Assembly: GCF_024662215.1 (NCBI RefSeq)
Contig: NZ_CP096115.1
Coordinates: 2,294,001-2,358,000, forward strand
DNA: 64,000 nucleotides
Source: Methanoplanus endosymbiosus
Lineage (GTDB): Archaea; Halobacteriota; Methanomicrobia; Methanomicrobiales; Methanomicrobiaceae
Direction: 5' to 3'
Below the pieces are notes generated by a model. That model saw only the letters and a list, made by a program, of their open reading frames with translations. It was not told where the DNA came from and searched no databases. Both the position numbers and the translations under genes were made by a program. Shown here piece by piece: positions 9,143 through 16,544 of this stretch. How positions within the stretch are numbered: position 1 is the first letter of the stretch; each line of letters begins with the position of its first letter.

Positions 9143-9718
9143 TTGAGTACTGGCAGAAAGGTTGTAATAACGGGCGTTCCGGGAGTTGGAAAGACAACTG
9201 TCATTAATGCTTCTCTTGAGGCGCTTAAGGAGGAGGGTGTTGATTACACCTCCATCAATTTTGGGACATGCATGTTTGAAGTTGCATGTGAGCAGGGTAA
9301 GGTCCATGATCGTGACGAGATGAGGCGTCTTGATCAGGATATTCAGTGCTCACTGCAGAAGACTGCGGCCCAGGTTATAGCAAGAATTAATGAGAATGTT
9401 ATCATCGATACTCACTGCACAGTGAGCACCCCGTCAGGTTATCTGGCAGGTCTTCCTGCCTGGGTTTTAAACGAAATGAGGCCTGACATCATTGTGCTCG
9501 TTGAGACTGATGAAGATCAGATCTTAAAGCGCCGCCTCTCTGATATGAGCAGGCAGCGTGATATGGAAGGATATGCAGCAATTAAGGATCATCAGAGATA
9601 TAACCGCTATATGGCGGCTTCCTATTCAATGATGACCGGATGCACAGTAAAGATAATTAAGAATCTTGATTATCTTCTCGATAATGCAATATCTGAGATG
9701 GTAACACTTCTGAGGTGA
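9143..9718 (+). CDS. adkA: Archaeal adenylate kinase
   Basis: Makes ADP from ATP and AMP; 191 residues of the archaeal AdkA family. The P-loop GVPGVGKTT is at about residues 11-19, and DTHCTVSTPSGYLAGLP carries the AMP/lid region. The start is TTG at 9143, seven bases after GGAGTGA (9129-9135), which overlaps the secY stop. A position between SecY and the DUF106 protein is typical in euryarchaea. Confidence 0.95.
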   Translation: MSTGRKVVITGVPGVGKTTVINASLEALKEEGVDYTSINFGTCMFEVACEQGKVHDRDEMRRLDQDIQCSLQKTAAQVIARINENVIIDTHCTVSTPSGYLAGLPAWVLNEMRPDIIVLVETDEDQILKRRLSDMSRQRDMEGYAAIKDHQRYNRYMAASYSMMTGCTVKIIKNLDYLLDNAISEMVTLLR

Positions 9719-9724
9719 TACACA

Positions 9725-10330
9725 ATGGCTAAGGCAAAGACTCAGAACGCCGGAATGTTTAATTTTTTAATTATTATGGTCATTGCCATGGTCATCTACA
9801 GTATTCCGGCGCTCAGGGATTTGGTGGCTTCTATTGCAGGAGTTGTCTTAAATCCAATATATAATATTCTTGGAATCTCATGGCCTGAGATGATTCTTCT
9901 TCTTGCAGTAATTACAGGCTGTTACTCTTCTCTTCTTCAGAAATATACTATTGATTATGAGAAGATGCAGGCTGTTCAGAAGAAGATGCGTGATTTCCAG
10001 AAGGATTTCCGTGAAGCTCAGCTCTCCGGCGATGAGAAGAGAGTCAAAAAGATGACTGAGAAGAGAGATAAGATGATGCAGGATCAGCTTGCAATGTCTC
10101 AGGAGCAGTTTAAGCCTATGGGCTGGATAATGCTGATTACTATCCCTATATTCCTGTGGCTTTTGCATATGGCTCCTGATATGGGTAATATTACCTTCCC
10201 TTTTATGGGCACAGTGAATCTGATTGAGCCTACATTCCTGATACTTCCGGGATGGATTCTCTGGTATATGCTCTGCTCTCTGACACTGAGTCAGGTCATC
10301 AGAAAGACCCTGGATATTGGTGGTCTCTGA
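9725..10330 (+). CDS. DUF106 membrane protein (archaeal EMC3/TMCO1/YidC-like)
   Basis: A 201-residue integral membrane protein. It has an N-terminal membrane segment (about 12-32), a second (about 48-68), a highly charged coiled-coil loop (about 78-125) and C-terminal hydrophobic segments (about 135-190). This layout matches the DUF106 family, the archaeal branch of the Oxa1/YidC/EMC3/TMCO1 insertase superfamily. Its location after secY supports a role in membrane protein insertion; no catalytic motif is expected. Its stop overlaps the cmk start. Confidence 0.9.
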   Translation: MAKAKTQNAGMFNFLIIMVIAMVIYSIPALRDLVASIAGVVLNPIYNILGISWPEMILLLAVITGCYSSLLQKYTIDYEKMQAVQKKMRDFQKDFREAQLSGDEKRVKKMTEKRDKMMQDQLAMSQEQFKPMGWIMLITIPIFLWLLHMAPDMGNITFPFMGTVNLIEPTFLILPGWILWYMLCSLTLSQVIRKTLDIGGL

Positions 10331-10869
10331 TGAGAGTTACAGTGAGTGGCCCTCCCGGAAGCGGGACAACCTCACTATCAAAAAAACTCTCTGAGACCTT
10401 TTCTTTTAAGTTCATATCTGCCGGTGAGGTATTCCGTTCCCTTGCAAAGGAGAAGGGAATGGACCTCATTGAGTTTGGAAAGTTGTGTGAGTCGGACCCG
10501 CAGGTTGACCGGCAGATTGACGAAAGGCAGAAAGAGATCGGTGAGAAAGAAGATAATATAATTATTGAAGGCCGGCTTGCAGGGCATATGGTTGACAATG
10601 CAGATATTAAGATCTGGGTTGCAGCATCCCCTCAGTGTCGTGCTATGCGGATTTCCGGAAGGGAAGAGTCCGATATTGAATCCGCAAAAGAGGAGACTAT
10701 CAAGAGAGAACTCTCTGAAGCTGCACGATATAAGATGTATTATGATATCGATATCACTGATCTCTCAATATATGATCTCGTTATAAATTCTGAGAAGTGG
10801 GGAGTTGACGAATTGTCAGGTTTTGTCATCTCCGCTGTTAATAATCTTAACAGACATTTGCAGGATTAA
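10330..10869 (+). CDS. cmk: Cytidylate kinase
   Basis: Phosphorylates CMP/dCMP; 179 residues of the short archaeal form. The P-loop GPPGSGTTSLSKKL is at about residues 7-20, and the NMP-binding segment ISAGEVFRSLA and IIEGRLAGHM follow. ATG 10330 is chosen because it gives the usual short N-terminus before the P-loop and forms an ATGA overlap with the previous gene. A longer in-frame extension from 10252 would overlap DUF106 and is unlikely. Last gene of the ribosomal operon here. Confidence 0.95.
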   Translation: MRVTVSGPPGSGTTSLSKKLSETFSFKFISAGEVFRSLAKEKGMDLIEFGKLCESDPQVDRQIDERQKEIGEKEDNIIIEGRLAGHMVDNADIKIWVAASPQCRAMRISGREESDIESAKEETIKRELSEAARYKMYYDIDITDLSIYDLVINSEKWGVDELSGFVISAVNNLNRHLQD

Positions 10870-11021
10870 TTACTGTAATAATAGGATTATCTTCTATTTT
10901 TTCATTTTTGGTGTTTTATCTTCAGTTTTAACCCGAACATCTGAATTGCTCATATTCCTGAAATGAGTGGCAATCTGTCAAGAATATATTTATCACATTA
11001 GGTGAAGATTAGTAGCACGGA
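10870..11021 (+). terminator. T-rich intergenic region after cmk
   Basis: The 152-bp gap contains two T-runs (about 10896-10901 and 10904-10908), likely terminating the ribosomal operon transcript. It also holds the promoter region of the next gene, where AGGTGAAG at 11000-11007 and an A/T-rich stretch at 10984-10999 can be seen. No small gene is evident. Confidence 0.4.
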
Positions 11022-12686
11022 ATGATTATGACTTATATTAAAGCCATTTTACGTTATTCAATTACAATTTTGCTTATTTTGTTATTGCCGTCTTTAACAT
11101 CCGCAATCTCAGCTCCATATGTTGGGATTGATAACGTTGATCTTGTCTGGAGTGAGTCTGAGTCGGAAGATTTTGTAAATTATCAGCTCTACCGGGATGG
11201 AGTACTAATAGTTACTATTACTGAGAGGATGACAACAGAATACCGCGCCGGAGATCTTGATTCCGGTAAAGATTATACATTCAGACTTGTTGAAAACAGG
11301 AGTGATTCGGGGCCTGTTGAATCATCTATTGATGTTTGTCCCGGAAATGTTAATGGGATGCTCATCCCTGGTGACGGTAATATATCATCAAAGGAAAGTC
11401 CGGTGCACAACTACACGGCAGCCGGCAATTATACTGTCAGCCTGACAGTTGCCAATAACGGCGTTAGCAGCAATATATTAAATGCAGATTATATTCCTGG
11501 ATCTATTAATTGTGACTTCAACGACAATGGAGTGGTCGATATTGGTGATATATCAAAGGTTGCATACATGGTTGCAGACTTAACTCCGGTGGATCTGGCT
11601 GCTGATTTTAATGATGACGGAAAAGTTGATGTCGGAGACGCTGCAAAGATTGCATATTATTTTGTAGGAAAAATTAGTGAACCTGACAGCCAGTTTGGTA
11701 ATATTCTTGATTCATATTCTCTTTCAGATAAACCCGGAGTTGTGGTTTATGTGACCGGAGATAAGGGCACTTATTCCGCAACCGCCGGTCTTTCAGATCT
11801 TGAGGCGAAGAAGGGTGTCTCTGCAAACGATCTCTTCCGTATTGCAAGTGCAACAAAATCGTTTGTTGCAACGGTTGTACTGCAGCTGGCAGAAGAAGGA
11901 CTCATTGATCTGGATGCACCGATTGGTAACTATCTGCCTGAAGATATTGCATCCTCTGTTGCAAATGCGGATGAGGCAACTGTCAGGGATACTCTGCAGA
12001 TGAGAAGCGGAATTCCGGATTACATGACAGATGGATTTGATGATGCAGTGGAAGATGATCCCTCCCACTGGTGGACAGCGGAAGAGGTTGTAACCTACAG
12101 TTATGATATTCCGCCTGGATTTTCTCCGCGAGAGAAGTTTGAATACTGCAATAACAATTATGTCCTGCTCCAGATTCTTATTGAGAAGATTACCGGAAAT
12201 CCACTTGCTGATGAACTGGAGAACCGGATATTCGGTCCTGTCGGTATGAACTCATGCTACCTCGAAAGTCCGGAAAATACCGGTGCTGGAATTGTCAGGG
12301 GATATGAAGAGGCTAACGGAAAATTTACTGACGTTACCATGTACAATGACGGCTTTGGCCTTGGTGATGGCGGTATTGTCGGAAATGCCGAGGATCTTGC
12401 TAAATTTATGCCTGCACTTATGAACGGGAAGTTTATCAGCAGCAATACCCTTTCACAGATGCTTCAGACAGTTCCGGATGACTCCGGGGATGGCTACGGT
12501 CTTGGTATTGCAGTGATTGATAAACCCTTTGGCCGTCTTGTTGGTCATGATGGCTCATCAGGTGGTTTTGCCTCGGAGATATACTGTCTGCCTGAGTGTA
12601 ATACAAGCATAGTTGTCCTGACAAATAATTTTGATTCGGAAATCGCTGAAGAAATTCTGTTTCGTGTTGCTGAAAAAATGAAGTAA
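11022..12686 (+). CDS. Secreted dockerin-containing serine hydrolase (class C beta-lactamase/transpeptidase fold)
   Basis: A 554-residue exported protein. It has a signal peptide (about 1-28), a fibronectin-III-like segment (about 35-105), a PKD-like stretch (NYTAAGNYTVSLTV), a dockerin-like pair of calcium loops (DFNDNGVVDIGD near 163 and DFNDDGKVDVGD near 194), and a C-terminal serine beta-lactamase-like domain (about 228-554). Catalytic motifs are SATK (Ser276, Lys279), YCN (Tyr375, Asn377) and HDG (509-511). The substrate is unknown; an extracellular esterase or peptidase is as likely as a lactamase. It stands alone and converges with the ECF operon. Confidence 0.88.
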   Translation: MIMTYIKAILRYSITILLILLLPSLTSAISAPYVGIDNVDLVWSESESEDFVNYQLYRDGVLIVTITERMTTEYRAGDLDSGKDYTFRLVENRSDSGPVESSIDVCPGNVNGMLIPGDGNISSKESPVHNYTAAGNYTVSLTVANNGVSSNILNADYIPGSINCDFNDNGVVDIGDISKVAYMVADLTPVDLAADFNDDGKVDVGDAAKIAYYFVGKISEPDSQFGNILDSYSLSDKPGVVVYVTGDKGTYSATAGLSDLEAKKGVSANDLFRIASATKSFVATVVLQLAEEGLIDLDAPIGNYLPEDIASSVANADEATVRDTLQMRSGIPDYMTDGFDDAVEDDPSHWWTAEEVVTYSYDIPPGFSPREKFEYCNNNYVLLQILIEKITGNPLADELENRIFGPVGMNSCYLESPENTGAGIVRGYEEANGKFTDVTMYNDGFGLGDGGIVGNAEDLAKFMPALMNGKFISSNTLSQMLQTVPDDSGDGYGLGIAVIDKPFGRLVGHDGSSGGFASEIYCLPECNTSIVVLTNNFDSEIAEEILFRVAEKMK

Positions 12687-12780
12687 GATAGTTAAGTGCC
12701 TGATGGTACTCTGAAAATAAATAAGAACAATAAGTTCAGTTAATGGCTGGGAAAAATAAATATTATTTTTTAAATTTATC
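12687..12780. terminator. Convergent terminator region
   Basis: A 94-bp gap between the converging serine hydrolase and ecfT genes. T6 at 12766-12771 serves the plus strand, and A-rich tracts near 12751-12758 read as T runs on the minus strand. It looks like a bidirectional terminator. Confidence 0.4.
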
Positions 12781-13578
12781 TTAGAATGTCAGAATTCCGG
12801 CAAAATACGCCGCCATCACAGCACCTGCAACAAGAATCAGGGCAATACAGATATAATCTGCACTCTTTAACCGATCTTCAACAAGCGGTGTCCTCTTCAT
12901 TGTCCTTAAGCCCCTCATGTCGATGGTAAGCCCCAGGACATTTGCTTTTCCAAGAGCGTTTGATACAAGCGGAATTATGATCGGTGTCAGTGACTTTACC
13001 TTTCCCATTGCTCCGCCGCCCGGATTGTATGCCCGTGCAAGCTGAGCCTCCTGAATTCTCTTTCCCTCAAGCTGAAGACTTGGGATAAACCTGATTGCTA
13101 TCAGGAGCATTAATGTGTAGTCCACCGGCATTCTGGCCTTCTGGAGTGCATGGACAAGATCCCTTGGCTGTGTGGATATGATTAATATCTGGAATGCAAA
13201 GAGCATTGCAAAGAATCTCAGTGAGAGAATTGCCGCAAAGTTAAGGGCACCTGTGGTAATCGGTATATGTCCTCCGATTACGGGAATTGCAGATGGGATT
13301 AGATAACCAACCACATCCCCGCTCTGCATGGTAAGAACAGTAAGCAGCACAAGTCCGGCAGAGAGGAATACAAGCATTGGAACCTGCCGTGCAAGTTCAC
13401 CTGCAAATTTACCGATTGCAGAGAGGATGAACAGAACTACCACAAGCCCGGCAATGATCACAGGATCAGTCGCTGCAATTGCGGTCAGCAGTACAAAAAT
13501 TAAAAAGAGCACCTTTGAGAGTGCATTTAAGTTGTGAAATATGCCGTTTATTCTTTTGTACTGTAATATCTCTGCCAT
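12781..13578 (-). CDS. ecfT: Energy-coupling factor transporter transmembrane protein EcfT
   Basis: The 265-residue T component of an ECF-type ABC importer. Several hydrophobic segments (about 20-70, 95-150, 240-260) surround a coupling region containing AQLARAYNPGGG (about 180-191) and TIDMRGLRTMKRT (about 224-236). These correspond to the two conserved Ala-Arg-Gly/Met-Arg-Gly coupling helices that contact the ATPases. It is downstream of the fused S-A-A gene with 1 nt between them, so the whole transporter is one operon. Confidence 0.92.
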   Translation of the reverse strand: MAEILQYKRINGIFHNLNALSKVLFLIFVLLTAIAATDPVIIAGLVVVLFILSAIGKFAGELARQVPMLVFLSAGLVLLTVLTMQSGDVVGYLIPSAIPVIGGHIPITTGALNFAAILSLRFFAMLFAFQILIISTQPRDLVHALQKARMPVDYTLMLLIAIRFIPSLQLEGKRIQEAQLARAYNPGGGAMGKVKSLTPIIIPLVSNALGKANVLGLTIDMRGLRTMKRTPLVEDRLKSADYICIALILVAGAVMAAYFAGILTF

Positions 13579-13579
13579 A

Positions 13580-15658
13580 TCAGATCACCCCTGAAATACT
13601 GCATGAAATGTCCCCGGTAATCTTTCCGCCTTCCATTTTTATGATCCTTCCGGCATGCTTCTCAACAATCTTCATATCATGGCTGACCATAATGACTGTA
13701 TGCCCTTCTGCTGCAAGGCGGCGGATGATATTCATTATCCTGAGTGACTCCTCAGGGTCAAGTCCGGTTGTCGGTTCGTCAAGAATAATAATCTCCGGTT
13801 TCATTGCAGTTACACAGGCAATTGCAAGCCTCTGCCTCTCTCCCCGGCTCATTGATCTTGGAAATATATTATTTTTCCCGGAAAGTCCGAACTCGTCAAG
13901 AATTCTGTTGATGTAATCCGGATCTTTGGTCAAATCAGCACCAATATTTTTAAGCCCGAATAATATCTCCTTTTCGACACTGTCCTCAAAGAGCATGGTG
14001 TCAGGATTCTGAAATACCAGCCCTGCATGTTTTGCAAGTTCTGTGACAGTACTTCCGGCGGTATTGATTCCGGCTACCACAACTTCCCCTGAGGTTGGTT
14101 TTAAGAGTCCGTTTATATGCTTTGACAGTGTGGTCTTACCTGATCCATTCTCACCGATTATAGCAATCAGTTCTCCCTTAAATATCTTTAATGATACATT
14201 GTCAAGGGCAGTCTCTTTTCCGTAATTATGCGTGACATTTTTAAATTCAACGACTATCCTGTCACTGTTCTTCTCTGTAATATCTGTGGTATTTAAAAAT
14301 ATTTTTCCGGCGCATTCCCCTTCAGCACCGATATCATCTTTCCGGATGTTATAATCTCTGAAATACTCGTCTGCCGGGTAATTTCCGGAAATTCTTCCGT
14401 CATCTATGATGACTACCCTGTCGGCAATTCCGGACATCTCTTCTGGTTTCTGTTCAACAACGATGATAGTCCTGCCTTCACTTTTAAGTTTTGAGAGGAT
14501 CTTTATTATCTTCTCAGTTGCCTCAGTGTCAAGTTCTGCTGTTGCCTCATCAAGGATTAAGCATTCAGTTCCTGAAGCAAGTGTTGCTGCCAGTGCCACC
14601 CTCTGCTTCTGCCCGCCGGAGAGTGTATGCGGTGCCCTGTATCGTAAGCCTGAAATCTCTGTGAGGTTCATTATCTCCTCAAGTTTATCCCTGACTGATC
14701 TTTCATCAAGCCCGCGGTTCTCAAGCCCGGAGAGTACTTCCTCTTCTACGGTTGTGAAGATGAGCTGGGCATCTGCATCATCAAATACAAAGCCTATGTG
14801 GCTTCCAATCTCTCCCATGTCCTGATATTCCATGACTTCCCTTCCGGAAATCTCCAGTCTGCCGCCGGAAGTCCCTTCATATTCATGGTTTAAAATACCT
14901 GCTGCGGCGAGGCAGAATGTTGTTTTACCTGCACCTGTTGTGCCGTTTACAAGGATAAATTCGCCTTTTTTAATCTCAAGATCAATACTGCTGAGGGCCT
15001 TTCCTTCACCCTGGGGGTAACTGTACGAATAATTCTCAAATCTGAAGGCCGGAAATTTATCTGTTATTTCTTTCTTTCCGGCAGTTGCTCCTGCATGCCC
15101 GGAAACTGAACTGTCCTCAGGAATACCTGAGGAGTTTCTCATAAGAATTCTTGAGGATGGTATTGAGAGAATCTGTGTAATCACAGAGTTTGCTATAGCC
15201 GTCAGGATAATTATCGGGGATACTGTAAGCACAAATAACTCAAATGTGAATGATTCTCCTGGTGCGGAGATAATTGACGACATTATCACTGCAATACTTA
15301 TTATCAGGAATGAAAATCCGCTTGCAAGGGTTGCAATAAAGGTTGAAATTCCGGGTGAGAGCGGAACTCTGTTTCTGGTGAGATTATACACACCAAGGCA
15401 GACAAGTGCACCTATCGGCTCACTGATGAGGTTTGCCGGCGGAAATATCGAATGGCTGATTATTGCGGATATAATTCCGGCAACTATGCCTATACCGAGT
15501 GCATCCTTCAATTTTGGCCTGATAAGTATAATTGCAAGACAGTACAGGGCAATAATCGGATTGGCTACTATTGCCCCCGGTACAATGTTTGAGAGGTACC
15601 TTAAAATTGCACCTATTGCCAGGAGTATTCCGGCTATTGCGATATCCCTTGATTTCAT
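13580..15658 (-). CDS. Fused ECF transporter: S component plus two ATPase domains
   Basis: A 692-residue fusion. Residues 1-175 are a membrane S component, closely similar to the neighbouring free S protein (shared FPPANLISEP and KSxDIAI). The first ABC ATPase has Walker A GTTGAGKTT near 234, signature LSGGQKQR near 344 and Walker B LILDEATAELD near 366. The second has GENGSGKTT near 498, a divergent signature MSRGERQR near 600 and LDEPTTGLDPE near 625. ATG 15658 is preferred over an extension to 15703 because it aligns with the paralog start and the extension would cross the palindrome. Substrate unproven. Confidence 0.9.
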   Translation of the reverse strand: MKSRDIAIAGILLAIGAILRYLSNIVPGAIVANPIIALYCLAIILIRPKLKDALGIGIVAGIISAIISHSIFPPANLISEPIGALVCLGVYNLTRNRVPLSPGISTFIATLASGFSFLIISIAVIMSSIISAPGESFTFELFVLTVSPIIILTAIANSVITQILSIPSSRILMRNSSGIPEDSSVSGHAGATAGKKEITDKFPAFRFENYSYSYPQGEGKALSSIDLEIKKGEFILVNGTTGAGKTTFCLAAAGILNHEYEGTSGGRLEISGREVMEYQDMGEIGSHIGFVFDDADAQLIFTTVEEEVLSGLENRGLDERSVRDKLEEIMNLTEISGLRYRAPHTLSGGQKQRVALAATLASGTECLILDEATAELDTEATEKIIKILSKLKSEGRTIIVVEQKPEEMSGIADRVVIIDDGRISGNYPADEYFRDYNIRKDDIGAEGECAGKIFLNTTDITEKNSDRIVVEFKNVTHNYGKETALDNVSLKIFKGELIAIIGENGSGKTTLSKHINGLLKPTSGEVVVAGINTAGSTVTELAKHAGLVFQNPDTMLFEDSVEKEILFGLKNIGADLTKDPDYINRILDEFGLSGKNNIFPRSMSRGERQRLAIACVTAMKPEIIILDEPTTGLDPEESLRIMNIIRRLAAEGHTVIMVSHDMKIVEKHAGRIIKMEGGKITGDISCSISGVI

Positions 15659-15683
15659 AATTGATCCCTTAGCTAAAATGCTT

Positions 15684-15705
15684 TGATGTATATTGTTATA
15701 CATCA
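15684..15705. promoter_or_regulatory. Perfect palindrome upstream of the S-A-A fusion gene (candidate operator)
   Basis: Arms TGATGTATA and TATACATCA are perfect 9-bp inverted repeats around TTGT, 26 bp upstream of the fusion gene start, in the 67-bp gap between the two S-component genes. A matching element precedes the first S gene (16297-16318). The shared TGATGTAYATT half resembles the TGTACA-containing TRP boxes bound by the methanogen repressor TrpY; that link is inference. Confidence 0.6.
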
Positions 15706-15725
15706 GAGTTTATTAGTGTGATTAT

Positions 15726-16244
15726 TCATCTTGACAGAACTTTCTTTGACGGAATGTAAAGAATCTGTGTGACAACCGAATTAATAACTGCTGTGATTAT
15801 GATTATCGGAAGAACAGCAATGAAAAATCCTGTAACTGTGCCTGTCGGAACTGCAACAAAGGAGGCCAGCATGACAACCATGCAGATCCCTATGAAGGAA
15901 AATCCACTGACGCATGTTGATACAAATGTTGTAACTGCTTCCTTCATGGGTATCTTCTCCCTCAGCAGGCTGTATGTCACTGCACAGACAACTGCTCCCA
16001 GTGGTTCACTGATGAGGTTTGCCGGCGGAAATATCGAATGACTGATAAGCATAGACATAACGCCTGCCACAAGTCCGATTCCTGCTGCTTCCTTTACTGA
16101 TGGTCTTATCAGAATAACTGCAAGACAGTACAGGGCAATAACCGGATTTCCGACTATGGCCCCGGGGAACATATTTGCAACAAACCTTAGAATTGCCCCG
16201 ATTGCAAGGCATATTCCTACAATAGCTATATCTTTTGATTTCAT
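15726..16244 (-). CDS. ECF transporter S component (substrate-binding membrane protein)
   Basis: A 172-residue, six-segment membrane protein beginning MKSKDIAIVGICLAIGAI. It is a clear paralog of the N-terminal domain of the downstream fusion gene: identical FPPANLISEP, similar NPxIALYCLAxILIRP and a shared VVTQILxIPS ending. It presumably captures a small molecule and docks on the shared EcfT/ATPases. The overall pattern recalls TrpP-like tryptophan S components, and the upstream palindrome contains a TGTACA core, but the substrate is not established. First gene of the operon. Confidence 0.82.
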   Translation of the reverse strand: MKSKDIAIVGICLAIGAILRFVANMFPGAIVGNPVIALYCLAVILIRPSVKEAAGIGLVAGVMSMLISHSIFPPANLISEPLGAVVCAVTYSLLREKIPMKEAVTTFVSTCVSGFSFIGICMVVMLASFVAVPTGTVTGFFIAVLPIIIITAVINSVVTQILYIPSKKVLSR

Positions 16245-16544
16245 TTTTTTAATTCACCTGAATCTGTCTGTCAATCTGTTGTTTTAGATAATACTTTGAT
16301 GTACATTATTGTACTTTGTAGTATATTATATTTTTGTGTGGGTTTACACTTATATTATAACAGATAATTGAAACAAACCACAATATGCTGGTTATATCTC
16401 ATTTTGTCATGATAAGGATGGAATTATCCGGATGTAAATCTTATCTGCCTGATATTTTCAGTGCTTTTTTTATCATGGAAATTATTCCATTTTATGAGAA
16501 TATTTTGGTAGATTTATATGTCATAATGAACAAGGAGTTATATT
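16245..16544. promoter_or_regulatory. Divergent promoter region between the ECF operon and the histidine kinase
   Basis: A 300-bp A/T-rich gap with no gene. It contains the operator-like element at 16297-16318, and A/T-rich TATA-like stretches such as 16320-16334. AAGGAG at 16531-16536 is the ribosome-binding site of the kinase. Exact core promoters cannot be fixed by eye. Confidence 0.5.
16297..16318. promoter_or_regulatory. Operator-like element upstream of the S component gene
   Basis: TGATGTACA-TTAT-TGTAC reads as an inverted repeat (GTACA/TGTAC, 4-bp spacer), about 53 bp upstream of the ATG at 16244 on the minus strand. It aligns base by base with the left half of the palindrome at 15684-15705. 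Two such sites in one operon suggest a common regulator. It contains the TGTACA hexamer known as the core of TRP boxes in Methanothermobacter. Confidence 0.55.

Noticed and set aside
13580-15703. Longer start for the S-A-A fusion at 15703
   Set aside because: The extension would translate across the palindromic operator and does not match the paralog N-terminus; ATG 15658 aligns exactly.
15726-16244. Firm assignment of the S component as a tryptophan transporter
   Set aside because: The TrpP likeness and TGTACA motif are suggestive only; no substrate residue can be verified by eye.
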